A DNA stretch of 35,301 nucleotides from Prevotella sp. CAG:1058 (GTDB lineage Bacteria; Bacteroidota; Bacteroidia; Bacteroidales; Bacteroidaceae): NCBI GenBank assembly GCA_000433175.1, contig HF986650.1, forward strand, positions 57,156 to 92,456, written 5' to 3'. A program made the translations under genes and the position numbers. The notes under the pieces were generated by a model. It was not told the origin of the DNA and did not search any database. It saw only the letters and a program-made list of their open reading frames with translations. Shown piece by piece: positions 24,475-34,986 of this stretch (position 1 is the first letter of the stretch; the number at the start of each line of letters is the position of its first letter).

Positions 24475-26229
24475 TTACCAGAAATAAGCATAGAATGCGG
24501 CACATAGTGCAACAACGCCGAGAGTTGCCACAATATCCCATTTGTTCCAACTCCTCAATATCTGTGCTTTATAATCTTTTGTGAATGTAATAGCTTCAAT
24601 TTGTTCTGCACTGGGTTTTGGCGTAAATATGGACACAACAATCATCAATGCAATAATGAATACGAGCAGCCATATCTCGAATACGAGCCAGTTAGTCTGC
24701 CAGAACCATGTCGTATTCTCCCAAAAAGCTCCTTCCATTACAGCGTTTCCATTCTTGGTTATCACATTTGTCAGTAAGCGAACCATGCCGATAATAAAGC
24801 CGCCTATAAGGCCCCACTGTCCAGCTAACGGAGTTATCCTCTTTGAGAAAATACCCATCGTGAATACCGCAACCATGGCCGGTGCCAACAACGACTGGAT
24901 GTTTTGTAGGTAGCTGTAAAGCGTGTCCATGCTCATCATTACGGGCATCCAAATCAGGCCTAATATTACTACTACCACAGTAGCTATGCGGCCAACCAAT
25001 ACATAATGAGCTTCGCTCATGCCTTTCTTCATTGGTTTATAGAAATCTTCAGTGAAGAGGGTGGCACATGAGTTAAAGAATGCGGCCAATGAGGCTACAA
25101 GAGCGCAAATGAAACCTATTGTAACAATACCTTTTACACCTGCCGGCAAAATGAATTTTACCATCTGGGCGAAAGCTGCATCTGTGTCAGGCTCAGTCGT
25201 CCCGGCTTTGAGTGAGAACTCAAAAGAGCTTGCCGGGTCTTCTGCAAGCGCAGCGGCAATCATTCCAGGAATCAGGAACATGAAAACTGGTAATAATTTG
25301 AAATATCCAGCTGTAATAGTTCCTCGACGTGCACGCTTCATTACTTCTTCATTTGTTTCCCCTTTCTGCTGTCCAAGTACGCGCTGAACGATGTGCTGGT
25401 CTGTACACCAGTACCAGAATCCAATGATGCTGGCGCCGATAAACACCACAAAGCCAGGATATTCTTTGTACATAGGATCGCCTTCATCCCAATGGAACAT
25501 GTGTGTCGTTCCGTATCCGTCGTGAAGTTTGCCGCAGAAGTCCATCATTGTTGTCCAACCTTCACCGATGCTTCCTCCGCCAAGGGTGGCAAGACCAAGG
25601 AACAAAACAAGGAATGAGCCAATGATAAGTATTGGAGTCTGAATGGCTGAGAGAGTCATCACGCCTTTCATTCCTCCGAAAACGGTGAATATTGCAGTAA
25701 TTAAAATTAATCCGATAGCTCCATACCAGAAGGGTATGCCAAGTAAATATTCAAAGAATATACCTCCGGTAAAGGCTGTTACACTTACTTTTGTCAGAAT
25801 GTATGCTACAAGTGTAATTATTGACAACCATGAGCCTGTTGCTTGTGTATAGCGGAACTTGAGAAAATCAGGCATTGTGATAATTTTGCCCAATTTGTTG
25901 TTTAACAGCTGATAAAACGGTACGAATAACCAGCCTAGGATGAGGATCATCCATCCCTGCATTTCCCAGTGTGCCATGCCTACACCGTCTTTTGCACCCG
26001 TACCTGCAAGGCCTACAAGATGTTCTGAGCCGATGTTTGCGGCAAAGATTGCGGCGCCTATGACATACCACGGTTCACCTTTACCGAAAAGGTAGTCTTC
26101 ACTGTTTGCGCCTTGTTGCATCTTTTTGTCTTTTTGTATTGAACGGTAAACTGCCCATCCAACCAAAACGACTCCGACAATCAAAATTGTCCAGTCGAGC
26201 CAAATAAATTCATGCGTATTCCAATTCAT
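24475..26229 (-). CDS. Sodium/sugar symporter of the SSS family, probable arabinose transporter
   Basis: The 584-residue integral membrane protein has about 14 hydrophobic helices and the solute:sodium symporter pattern. Marks are the SEDYLFGKGEPWYVIGAAIF start with unwound first helix, IGSEHLVGLAGTGA, FGGMKGVMTLSAIQTP, GFWYWCTDQHIVQRVLG and CALVASLAAFFNSCATLFTED. In B. thetaiotaomicron the equivalent position in the arabinose operon holds the arabinose transporter gene. The substrate is inferred from context, and galactose or glucose cannot be excluded. It follows the epimerase by 38 bases. Confidence 0.92.
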   Translation of the reverse strand: MNWNTHEFIWLDWTILIVGVVLVGWAVYRSIQKDKKMQQGANSEDYLFGKGEPWYVIGAAIFAANIGSEHLVGLAGTGAKDGVGMAHWEMQGWMILILGWLFVPFYQLLNNKLGKIITMPDFLKFRYTQATGSWLSIITLVAYILTKVSVTAFTGGIFFEYLLGIPFWYGAIGLILITAIFTVFGGMKGVMTLSAIQTPILIIGSFLVLFLGLATLGGGSIGEGWTTMMDFCGKLHDGYGTTHMFHWDEGDPMYKEYPGFVVFIGASIIGFWYWCTDQHIVQRVLGQQKGETNEEVMKRARRGTITAGYFKLLPVFMFLIPGMIAAALAEDPASSFEFSLKAGTTEPDTDAAFAQMVKFILPAGVKGIVTIGFICALVASLAAFFNSCATLFTEDFYKPMKKGMSEAHYVLVGRIATVVVVILGLIWMPVMMSMDTLYSYLQNIQSLLAPAMVAVFTMGIFSKRITPLAGQWGLIGGFIIGMVRLLTNVITKNGNAVMEGAFWENTTWFWQTNWLVFEIWLLVFIIALMIVVSIFTPKPSAEQIEAITFTKDYKAQILRSWNKWDIVATLGVVALCAAFYAYFW

Positions 26230-26267
26230 TGTTTATTAGTTTTGATTTTAGGTAAAGTCTTAAATAT

Positions 26268-27434
26268 TTATTTTATGCTAAACTTGTATGCTACATGGCT
26301 GTAATACTTTTCACCTGGTTTGAGATATGGTGACGGCCAGTCTTTTTTATTTGGTGAATCCGGATACTTTTGGCTTTCAAGACATACTGATACGTGTTTG
26401 GGATACTTTATGCCATGTTTGCAGCTTACGCCAGTACCTTGGAAGTTTCCGGTATATACTTGAACTCCTGGTTCGTTGGTATACATTTCAAGGAATATTC
26501 CAGTAATAGGGGAGTACAATGATGCTGCGACGGTTTTGTCATCTCCTTTCCCGTTTTTGTATGTATTCAAACACCAGTTATGGTCATATCCGGAGGCGTT
26601 TTTTATTTGGTCGAAAGTTGTATCATTGATCTTTTCCATTATAGCGTGGGCCTTACGGAAATCCATAGGTGTTCCATCTACTGATTTTATCTCTCCTGTT
26701 GTCATATACGTTGAATCAGCAGGGGTGAAATTGTCTGCGTTGATGTATAAAATCATGTCCATGCCTTCTTTTGACGGGTCGCCGTTCAAATTGAAATAGC
26801 TATGGTTTGTCATGTTTATCACAGTCTCTTTGTCTGTCGTTGCTTCAAATACTATATCCAAAGTGTTATCGGAACACAGAGTATACGTTGTTGTAGCTTT
26901 TACTGTTCCAGGGAAACCGTTGTCGCCATCAGGCGAAACAATGTTTAATTGTAAAGTAGAGTCGTTCAATAAATTGGCATCGTAAACTTGGTACATCCAG
27001 CCTGAAGGACCACCATGTAGGCAGTGTCCGAAATTATTTGTCGGAAGTTGTATTCTGTTGCCGTCGATTGTTAGTTGACCTTTGTTAATACGGTTTGCAT
27101 ATCTGCCGACTGATGAGCCAAAATCGCTTGGACTGTTAACGGTGTCAGCATATTGAGTTATGTTGTCGTAACCTAATACAACGTCTGTCGGTTTCCCGTT
27201 TTTATCAGGCACAACCAATGAAACAACTCGTCCACCAAAATTTGTTATGCAAACTTCCATTCCATTTGAATTCTTTAGAGTGTACAGCTTGACAGGTTTT
27301 TCATTGATTATTGTATCAAATGCAGCTGGATTAAGTTCTGACAATGTAAGATCACTCTCTGGTTTTGTGGTGCAAGCTGATACTAAAGCTATGGCAATTC
27401 CGATGCTAAAAAAGCTAGATTTTATGTTTTTCAT
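26268..27434 (-). CDS. Aldose 1-epimerase lipoprotein of the arabinose operon
   Basis: A galactose-mutarotase-fold enzyme of 388 residues that interconverts alpha and beta sugar anomers. The N-terminus is a lipoprotein signal: MKNIKSSFFSIGIAIALVSAC with lipobox LVSAC and C21 as the modified residue. It is therefore membrane-anchored outside the cytoplasm. Catalytic residues are seen at H140 (CLHGG), H211 (TNHSYFNL) and E321 (TNEPGVQVYT). It is the first gene of the arabinose operon (position of araM in Bacteroides), upstream of the symporter. It would prepare the preferred anomer before uptake. A second, unanchored epimerase lies in the neighbouring galactose operon. Confidence 0.92.
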   Translation of the reverse strand: MKNIKSSFFSIGIAIALVSACTTKPESDLTLSELNPAAFDTIINEKPVKLYTLKNSNGMEVCITNFGGRVVSLVVPDKNGKPTDVVLGYDNITQYADTVNSPSDFGSSVGRYANRINKGQLTIDGNRIQLPTNNFGHCLHGGPSGWMYQVYDANLLNDSTLQLNIVSPDGDNGFPGTVKATTTYTLCSDNTLDIVFEATTDKETVINMTNHSYFNLNGDPSKEGMDMILYINADNFTPADSTYMTTGEIKSVDGTPMDFRKAHAIMEKINDTTFDQIKNASGYDHNWCLNTYKNGKGDDKTVAASLYSPITGIFLEMYTNEPGVQVYTGNFQGTGVSCKHGIKYPKHVSVCLESQKYPDSPNKKDWPSPYLKPGEKYYSHVAYKFSIK

Positions 27435-27467
27435 AAAATTGGGTTATTAAGTTTCAATTATTGGGTG

Positions 27468-27500
27468 TAAAATTACATTTTATTCTTCTATATGCATATA
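27468..27500 (-). promoter_or_regulatory. Probable arabinose promoter with overlapping palindrome
   Basis: TAAAATTA (27468-27475) reads TAATTTTA on the minus strand, one base off the -7 consensus. In the -33 position there is no TTTG but the perfect palindrome TATATGCATATA (27489-27500). This suggests a weak promoter needing an activator, or an operator for AraR. Both assignments are inferences. Confidence 0.4.
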
Positions 27501-27525
27501 TTAGAACAGTATTTTTATAATAAAA

Positions 27526-27543
27526 AAATGTCTTTTTACATTT
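27526..27543. repeat. Small inverted repeat upstream of the arabinose promoter
   Basis: AAATGT (27526-27531) and ACATTT (27538-27543) flank CTTTTT. It lies between the promoter palindrome and a larger inverted repeat, in a likely control region. Confidence 0.35.
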
Positions 27544-27580
27544 CTTTATTGTTTGTATGCATCGGGATTGGATAATACAG

Positions 27581-27613
27581 TTTGATTAAACAGCTTTTTA
27601 AGGTTTAATCAAA
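27581..27613. repeat. Perfect 11-bp inverted repeat upstream of the arabinose operon
   Basis: TTTGATTAAAC (27581-27591) and GTTTAATCAAA (27603-27613) are exact complements around an 11-base spacer. It lies just beyond the galK terminator on the transcribed strand and about 150 bases upstream of the first arabinose gene. It could be an operator or a second AT-rich hairpin. Confidence 0.55.
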
Positions 27614-27621
27614 ATCGTTTT

Positions 27622-27664
27622 TATTAAAATAAAAGAGCCCTTTCAAGGCTCTTTTATTTTAATA
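27622..27664. terminator. Strong terminator after galK
   Basis: An 18-bp perfect stem (arms 27622-27639 and 27647-27664, core AAAATAAAAGAGCC) has a 7-base loop and A/T-rich ends. It separates the galactose operon from the arabinose operon. Confidence 0.85.
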
Positions 27665-27680
27665 GTATGGTTTGTATTGT

Positions 27681-28841
27681 TTAGCAAACTTTATGGGCTC
27701 CGTCGCTTATTACAACGTTGTAAATTTTCAGTTGCTTATTGAATTTTTCCTTGTATTCAGCAACAGCATCATTTATGAAACGATCATACAACTCATCTTT
27801 GACAAGATTGATAGTGCAGCCACCAAAGCCGCCGCCCATAATTCTACTACCTGTAACACCGTTTTTGCGGGCGATTTCTACCAAAAAGTCAAGTTCTTCG
27901 CATGAAACTTCATAATCTTTGCTTAATCCGTTATGGGTTTCATACATCATTTGTCCGACTTTCTCATAATCTCCTGCATTTAAAGCCTCGCAGACAGCCA
28001 ATACTCTGTCTTTCTCACCTAAAACGTAGGTGGCGCGTTTCATGTCTTCTTCGCTTACTTCGTTCTTAACAGAATCAAGCATTTCCCAATTAGCATCGCG
28101 TAATGTTTCAATGGTTCTGTCTGCATATTTGTTTTTTAATGCTGCAACAACATTTTCGCAGCTCTTGCGCCTGTCGTTATATGCAGACGATGCGAGTTCG
28201 TGTTTAACTACTGAATCGAGTAAGACTAACTTATAGCCATTGGGCTCAAAAGGATAATATTCAAATTCACGGCTTCTGCAGTCCAACCGCATAAGTTTTC
28301 CTTCTTTACCAAATATGCTGGCAAACTGATCCATTATTCCGCATTTGACGCCGCAATAATTGTGTTCCGTTGCTTGGCCTGCCAGTACCATATCCCATTT
28401 TGACACTTTATTATCACCAAACAAGTCATTAAGTGCGTATGCGAAACAACTTTCCATTGCTGCTGAAGAGGACATTCCTGCTCCAAGTGGAACGTCGCCG
28501 GCAAAAGCTATGTTAAATCCTTTTACATCCACGCCGAGCTTTTTCATCTCCTGAATTATACCGTAAATGTATCGTGCCCAACTCGTACGAGGTCCTTCCG
28601 GATCATTTACTTTAAATTCAACCCTGTCTTTTAAATCTATGGCATACGCCATAACAGTATCAGTCCCGTTCGGCCTGATTTCACACATTATACCTTTATC
28701 TATGGCGCCGGGGAAAACAAATCCTCCATTATAGTCGGTATGTTCGCCAATGAGGTTGATTCGTCCTGGCGATGTATAAATATTGCCTGTCTGGCCGTCA
28801 AAATGTTTGATAAAACGGCTTCTTACAAATTCAATGTCCAT
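27681..28841 (-). CDS. galK: Galactokinase
   Basis: GalK phosphorylates galactose to galactose 1-phosphate in the Leloir pathway. The 386-residue GHMP kinase shows the galactokinase signature GRINLIGEHTDYN (26-38), the ATP loop GDVPLGAGMSSSAAME (115-130), the catalytic Asp171 in GIMDQF and the C-terminal GGGFGGCTINLV. It follows a cytosolic galM by 38 bases and ends at a strong terminator. galT and galE are not in the window. Confidence 0.98.
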   Translation of the reverse strand: MDIEFVRSRFIKHFDGQTGNIYTSPGRINLIGEHTDYNGGFVFPGAIDKGIMCEIRPNGTDTVMAYAIDLKDRVEFKVNDPEGPRTSWARYIYGIIQEMKKLGVDVKGFNIAFAGDVPLGAGMSSSAAMESCFAYALNDLFGDNKVSKWDMVLAGQATEHNYCGVKCGIMDQFASIFGKEGKLMRLDCRSREFEYYPFEPNGYKLVLLDSVVKHELASSAYNDRRKSCENVVAALKNKYADRTIETLRDANWEMLDSVKNEVSEEDMKRATYVLGEKDRVLAVCEALNAGDYEKVGQMMYETHNGLSKDYEVSCEELDFLVEIARKNGVTGSRIMGGGFGGCTINLVKDELYDRFINDAVAEYKEKFNKQLKIYNVVISDGAHKVC

Positions 28842-28879
28842 ATAGAATGAAAGTTAGTTGTTGTTATAATTTTGAAATG

Positions 28880-29968
28880 TTATTTTTCAACTCCGAATTT
28901 ATATATTGTTCTTTGTTTATATTGGTCGCCGGGTCGTAATATGACAGAAGGGAAGTAAGGATGGTTGGGCGAATCCGGGAAATGCTGTGCTTCAAAACAG
29001 ATTGCACTTCGTTTGGGGAATGTTGCTCCGTGCTGTCCTTTATATCCGTCTGCCCAGTTGTCAGTGTATAACTGAATGCCGGGCTCTGTTGTATAAACTT
29101 CCATTGTACGGCCGCTAACCGGTTCTTTTATACGTGCCGCAAAACCCAATTCGCCTTCTTCTTTCTTATTTAGTACGTAACAATGGTCATATCCAGAACC
29201 GTTCTTTATCTGTTCATCATCAGCATTGATGTCTTGTCCTATTGTCTTTGGTGTACGGAAATCGAATGGCGTATTCTTTACGAATCTGATTTCGCCGGTA
29301 GGTATTGATGTTTCGTCAATTGGCAAATAATAATCAGCGTTTATCTCACAAATAAGATTGTCTATTGTTGGGGTCGGGTCGGCGATTCCCGCTAAACTGA
29401 AGAATCCATGGCTGGTGAGGTTTATTATGGTTTTTTTGTTAGTTGTCGCCATGTATTCGATAGCTAATTCGTTATCATCATTGAAAGTATATGCAACTGT
29501 TACTTTAACCTCTCCTGTATAACCCTCTTCACCATAGGAAGATACGTAACTCAAAATCAAGGTTTCATCGTTCATCCTGAGTGCATCCCATACTTTTGCG
29601 TTAAAGCCTTTAGTGCCGCCGTGTAAAGAGTTGGGGCCGTTATTTATGGCTAGTTGGTATTCTTTACCATTAAGTTGGAATTTTCCTTTACATATTCTGT
29701 TGCCGTAACGTCCGATGAGAGTAGAAAGGTACGGTTCAGGGCTGTTTATTACGTCCTGGATATTGTCGTGCCCTTGTATGACGTTAGCATAGTTGCCGTT
29801 TTTGTCTGGAACCATTATTGCAACAATGGCTCCTCCATAGTTGGTTATTGCAACTTCATTGCCATATTTATTCTTTAGAATATATAAATCAGTTTTTTTA
29901 CCGTTTATTGTGGTTTGAAAATCTTCCCTTTTCAAACCACACAAACATTGTGCTTCATTTGTGTTCAT
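28880..29968 (-). CDS. galM: Aldose 1-epimerase (galactose mutarotase), cytosolic
   Basis: The 362-residue protein has no signal peptide. Catalytic residues are H116 (SLHGG), H187 (TSHGFFSL) and E295 (TTEPGIQLYT); GSGYDHCYVLN (257-267) and the GRYGNRI substrate-binding segment (86-92) are also typical. The nucleophilic turn reads HGFFSL rather than the more common HxYFNL, a conservative change. It supplies alpha-galactose to GalK, the next gene. It is related to the lipoprotein epimerase of the arabinose operon but clearly distinct in sequence and location. Confidence 0.95.
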   Translation of the reverse strand: MNTNEAQCLCGLKREDFQTTINGKKTDLYILKNKYGNEVAITNYGGAIVAIMVPDKNGNYANVIQGHDNIQDVINSPEPYLSTLIGRYGNRICKGKFQLNGKEYQLAINNGPNSLHGGTKGFNAKVWDALRMNDETLILSYVSSYGEEGYTGEVKVTVAYTFNDDNELAIEYMATTNKKTIINLTSHGFFSLAGIADPTPTIDNLICEINADYYLPIDETSIPTGEIRFVKNTPFDFRTPKTIGQDINADDEQIKNGSGYDHCYVLNKKEEGELGFAARIKEPVSGRTMEVYTTEPGIQLYTDNWADGYKGQHGATFPKRSAICFEAQHFPDSPNHPYFPSVILRPGDQYKQRTIYKFGVEK

Positions 29969-29998
29969 AATATTATTTTTTAGTTAGAAACCTATTTG

Positions 29999-30006
29999 CA
30001 AAGTAA
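29999..30006 (-). promoter_or_regulatory. Possible -7 element of the galM-galK operon
   Basis: CAAAGTAA reads TTACTTTG on the minus strand, one mismatch from TAnnTTTG. No TTTG is seen at -33. The region between folC and galM offers no better match. Confidence 0.3.
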
Positions 30007-30050
30007 CTTAAAAAAGTTGAGAAACACGAACGAAACACTTGAAAATATTA

Positions 30051-30069
30051 CGTTTTATTGTTAAAAACG
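30051..30069 (-). terminator. Weak AT-rich hairpin after folC
   Basis: CGTTTT (30051-30056) and AAAACG (30064-30069) form a 6-bp stem just past the folC stop, followed on the minus strand by TAATATTTTC. Terminator function is uncertain. Confidence 0.3.
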
Positions 30070-30070
30070 A

Positions 30071-31357
30071 TTAAACACAATCATTTAGGAAGTCAGAGAC
30101 AATGTAGCTGCTTCCGCCTACGAAAATGAAATCTTCAGTGTCGGCGTCATTTAAGGCACATGTATATGCGCTTTTAACATCGGGAAAACATCTCGACTCA
30201 AGCCCGAATTCTGTTCCAAGATGTTTGATTTCGTTTTCACTAATAGCTCTTTTGGTGCTTGCTTTTGTAAAATAATATTCTGCATCACGTGGTAATAGTT
30301 GCATTACTGTAAGAATGTCCTTGTCGTCAACCATTCCGAACACTATGCGCATCTTGCGGCATTGTTGTTCTTTAAGTTGTCGGCTGATATACTCCCAACC
30401 GCCTACATTGTGGCCCGTGTCGCATATAACCGTAGGCTTTTCCTTGATTTTTTGCCAACGGCCTAACAAACCTGTCGTTTCGCAGACTTCAGTGAATCCT
30501 TTTTTTATACTGTTATCATTAAGCGCAAATCCTAAATCCCTGAGTTCCTTTATTGCGCATAATATTGTTGAAGTGTTTTTCTTCTGGTACGCTCCACCAA
30601 GTTCGCCATACAAGTTTCCGAATGTTTTTGTCGTGTACATTATTCCACCTTGTTTTACTGGGACGGCACTTGTCACTTCACAGTCTTCTTCCGCAAACGT
30701 TATCGGGCTGTTTAGACCAGCTGCTTTTGCTTCGAATACAGGGCGTGTCTCGTCCATGCTTTCACCTATGATGACAGGTATGTGGGGCTTTATTATACCG
30801 GCTTTTTCATTGGCAATTTTCTCCAATGTGTCACCGAGGAACTGAGTATGGTCAAAACTGATATTTGTTATTATTGAAAGTACAGGGGTTATAATGTTTG
30901 TGCAGTCTAGCCTACCGCCCAGACCTACTTCGATTACAGCTATGTCTATATTGTTTTCGGCAAAATATTTGAAGGCAAGCGCTGTCGTTAGTTCAAAGAA
31001 GCTGGGATGCAGCGGCTCGAAAAAAGCCCGTTCGTTTTCCACGAAGTCTATCACGTATTCCTTACTGATGCAGACACCGTTTATCCTGATGCGTTCGCGG
31101 AAGTCTTTAAGGTGGGGTGACGTATATAGGCCGACCTTGTAGCCTGCGGCTTGCAGTATCGAGGCTATTGTGTGTGAACATGACCCTTTGCCGTTTGTTC
31201 CGGCAACGTGTATGGTCTTGTACTTTTTGTGCGGGTGGCCGAAATGCTCGTCAAGTTGTATGGTGTTATACAATCCCTCTTTATAAGCAACAGCGCCCAC
31301 TTTTTGAAACATAGGGACGCTGTTGTATAAGTATTCGATAGTCTCTTCGTATGTCAT
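30071..31357 (-). CDS. folC: Folylpolyglutamate synthase / dihydrofolate synthase
   Basis: FolC adds glutamate to dihydropteroate and folates, an ATP-dependent Mur-ligase-type reaction. The protein has 428 residues. Motifs are the P-loop GTNGKGS (53-59), TSPHLKDFRERIRING (79-94), IEVGLGGRLDCTN (142-154), FDHTQFLG and the C-terminal DTGHNVGG. It starts 18 bases after dnaJ ends and is probably part of the same transcript. Whether it has both activities cannot be judged from sequence. Confidence 0.96.
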   Translation of the reverse strand: MTYEETIEYLYNSVPMFQKVGAVAYKEGLYNTIQLDEHFGHPHKKYKTIHVAGTNGKGSCSHTIASILQAAGYKVGLYTSPHLKDFRERIRINGVCISKEYVIDFVENERAFFEPLHPSFFELTTALAFKYFAENNIDIAVIEVGLGGRLDCTNIITPVLSIITNISFDHTQFLGDTLEKIANEKAGIIKPHIPVIIGESMDETRPVFEAKAAGLNSPITFAEEDCEVTSAVPVKQGGIMYTTKTFGNLYGELGGAYQKKNTSTILCAIKELRDLGFALNDNSIKKGFTEVCETTGLLGRWQKIKEKPTVICDTGHNVGGWEYISRQLKEQQCRKMRIVFGMVDDKDILTVMQLLPRDAEYYFTKASTKRAISENEIKHLGTEFGLESRCFPDVKSAYTCALNDADTEDFIFVGGSSYIVSDFLNDCV

Positions 31358-31375
31358 CTTAACGGTTTATCCGTT

Positions 31376-32548
31376 TTAGTTAAAGTAATTCTTGAACTTC
31401 TGGAATATGGTTCGTTTGGTGGCATTGTCGCCTTTGAAATTGTCGCTTTCACGCATTTCCTCCAACGCCCGTTTCTCTTGTGAGTTAAGGGTTTTAGGTA
31501 CGTATATGCTAATGTTTACCACCATGTCACCCATACCTCTTCCATAACCTTGCACGGCAGGCAGTCCTTTGCCTCTTAGACGCAACGCTTTTCCTGGTTG
31601 CGTTCCCGGCTCGATCTTTATCCTTACTTTTCCGCCGTCTATGGTTGGAATGTCTACGCTTCCGCCAAGTGCTGCGGTGGGGAAATCAAGCAGGAGATTG
31701 TAAATTATGTCGTTGTCGTCGCGGATAAAAGTATCGTTCGGCTCTTCTTCGATGTAGACCTGGATGTTTCCGGTTATTCCGTTGTGGTGTCCAGCGTTGC
31801 CTTTACCTGGCACGTTTACCACCATGCCTTCAGATACTCCTGCCGGGATATTGATTTCAACTACTTCTTCACCTTTTACGACACCGCTTCCGCCGCAGGC
31901 GTGACATTTGTTCTTGATTACCATGCCTTCGCCGCCGCAGGTCGGGCATACGTTCTGTGTTTGCATCATGCCGAAAAGGCTTTGCGTCGTATGTGTCACG
32001 ACGCCGCTGCCATGACATGTCGGGCAAGTCTCTTTTGGACTGTTGCCTTCAGCTCCGCTACCGTGACAGTGGCTGCACGTTACGTCTTTCTTAACCTTGA
32101 ACTTCTTTGTTACGCCGGTGGATATTTCTTGCAGCGTGAGCCTAACTTTCAGTCGCAGGTCGGAACCTCTGTGCTGTGCCGGACGACGCTGGCCACCGCC
32201 AAAGCCGCCGCTACTGAAGCCACCAAATCCTCCACGTCCGCCGAAAATGTCGCCGAACATTGAGAATATGTCATCCATGCTGAATCCTCCGGCGCTGCTG
32301 AATCCTCCGAATCCGCCTTCGCCTCCAGGACCACTGAATCCGAACTGGTCGTATTGTTGCCTCTTTTGCGGGTCGTGCAATACGTCATAGGCCTCGGCAG
32401 CTTCTTTAAACTTCTCTTCAGCTTCCTTGTTGCCGGGATTCCTGTCGGGATGGTATTTGATGGCTATTTTCCTGTAAGCCTTTTTTATTTCGTCTTCTGA
32501 GGCGTCTTTGCTCACGCCGAGAACCTCATAATAATCTCTTTTTGCCAT
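31376..32548 (-). CDS. dnaJ: Chaperone protein DnaJ
   Basis: DnaJ delivers unfolded substrates to DnaK and stimulates its ATPase. The ATG at 32548 gives the standard [12 protein letters not shown] start and 390 residues; a longer frame adds 11 non-homologous residues. The J domain has HPD at 33-35, and the Gly/Phe-rich region spans about 72-120. The four zinc repeats are CSHCHGSG (158-165), CPTCHGSG (175-182), CPTCGGEG (201-208) and CHACGGSG (215-222), followed by the C-terminal substrate-binding domains. It is 89 bases after grpE; dnaK is not in the window. Confidence 0.98.
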   Translation of the reverse strand: MAKRDYYEVLGVSKDASEDEIKKAYRKIAIKYHPDRNPGNKEAEEKFKEAAEAYDVLHDPQKRQQYDQFGFSGPGGEGGFGGFSSAGGFSMDDIFSMFGDIFGGRGGFGGFSSGGFGGGQRRPAQHRGSDLRLKVRLTLQEISTGVTKKFKVKKDVTCSHCHGSGAEGNSPKETCPTCHGSGVVTHTTQSLFGMMQTQNVCPTCGGEGMVIKNKCHACGGSGVVKGEEVVEINIPAGVSEGMVVNVPGKGNAGHHNGITGNIQVYIEEEPNDTFIRDDNDIIYNLLLDFPTAALGGSVDIPTIDGGKVRIKIEPGTQPGKALRLRGKGLPAVQGYGRGMGDMVVNISIYVPKTLNSQEKRALEEMRESDNFKGDNATKRTIFQKFKNYFN

Positions 32549-32637
32549 AATTAAATAAGTAATTAAAGTAGTTAAGGACAAACGGATGCCGTTTCTTTAC
32601 CTTTTTACTTCTTCACAGAACCTTTGTGTTTCTGCCA

Positions 32638-33246
32638 TTATTGTCCTACGGCGACTTTAGCGTGCCTTATGACTTTGTCGTTCAGGGTGTATCCTGTCTG
32701 CACGCAGTCAAGCACTTTGCCCTTCTTTTCGTCGCCCATGCCTGGCACCATTGCTACGGCTTCATGGAAGTTTGTGTCAAAGTCAGCGTCGGTCGTGTCG
32801 ATCTTCTTTACTCCGAGGCCTTCCATTATTTTATTGGTTTTCTGGTAAATCAGCTTCATGCCTTCTTTAAGTACTTCGGCATCTTCTGTCTTTTCCGAGT
32901 TTGCCAAGGCGCGTTCCATGTCGTCAATTATCGGCAGGATAGCCTGCACGGCTTTTTCCGAGCCGTTCAATATAAGCTCTGCCTTTTCTTTCAGAGTACG
33001 CTTGCGGTAGTTGTCAAATTCCGCAACAGAGCGCAGATACTTGTCTTTAAGTTGGGCTATCTCGTTGAGAGCCGCTTCCAGCGGGTCGGTCTCTTTTTCT
33101 TCAGTGCCGTCCTTCACGCCGTCCTCTTCGTTTTTGTCAGTCGTTTCCTCTGCCTTGTTGTCGGCATCTGTCACATTTTCGTTGGTTTCGTTCTGCGTGT
33201 TGTTTACGCTTTCCTCGTCCTTTATATTTTCGTTTTCCTCTTTCAT
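32638..33246 (-). CDS. grpE: Nucleotide exchange factor GrpE
   Basis: GrpE releases ADP from DnaK. I choose the ATG at 33246 (MKEENENIKDEE, 202 residues); the longer frame starting at 33309 adds 21 basic and hydrophobic residues unlike GrpE. Residues 1-55 are acidic and disordered. They are followed by the long coiled coil (LEAALNEIAQLKDKYLRSVAEFDNYRKR) and the C-terminal beta domain (HEAVAMVPGMGDEKKGKVLD, GYTLNDKVIRHAKVAVG). No CIRCE operator is seen. It lies 63 bases after the ABC-F gene with no clear promoter between them. Confidence 0.97.
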   Translation of the reverse strand: MKEENENIKDEESVNNTQNETNENVTDADNKAEETTDKNEEDGVKDGTEEKETDPLEAALNEIAQLKDKYLRSVAEFDNYRKRTLKEKAELILNGSEKAVQAILPIIDDMERALANSEKTEDAEVLKEGMKLIYQKTNKIMEGLGVKKIDTTDADFDTNFHEAVAMVPGMGDEKKGKVLDCVQTGYTLNDKVIRHAKVAVGQ

Positions 33247-33309
33247 GATGTTAATGCTTTTTTTCTGAACCTTTAGCAAAAATCTTGCCAATATGCTTCC
33301 AAGTGACAT

Positions 33310-34935
<1,626 letters not shown>

Positions 34936-34954
34936 TTATTTTTATTTTGCGCTG

Positions 34955-34986
34955 CAAAATTACAATATTTTATCCGATAAACCAAA
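34955..34986 (-). promoter_or_regulatory. Bacteroides-type promoter for the ABC-F operon
   Basis: The minus-strand -7 TAATTTTG (CAAAATTA at 34955-34962) and -33 TTTG (CAAA at 34983-34986) are 20 bases apart, an exact consensus match. The leader is about 25 bases. Confidence 0.7.

Noticed and set aside
31598..32263. 221-codon plus-strand frame inside dnaJ
   Set aside because: Antisense of the glycine-rich and zinc-repeat regions; composition follows from dnaJ codons.
32549..32581. N-terminal extension of DnaJ
   Set aside because: DnaJ proteins start MAKRDYYE; the 11 residues before this are not homologous.
32626..33276. 216-codon plus-strand frame over grpE
   Set aside because: Antisense of a clear GrpE; its hydrophobic look (Phe/Val-rich) arises from the acidic codons of grpE.
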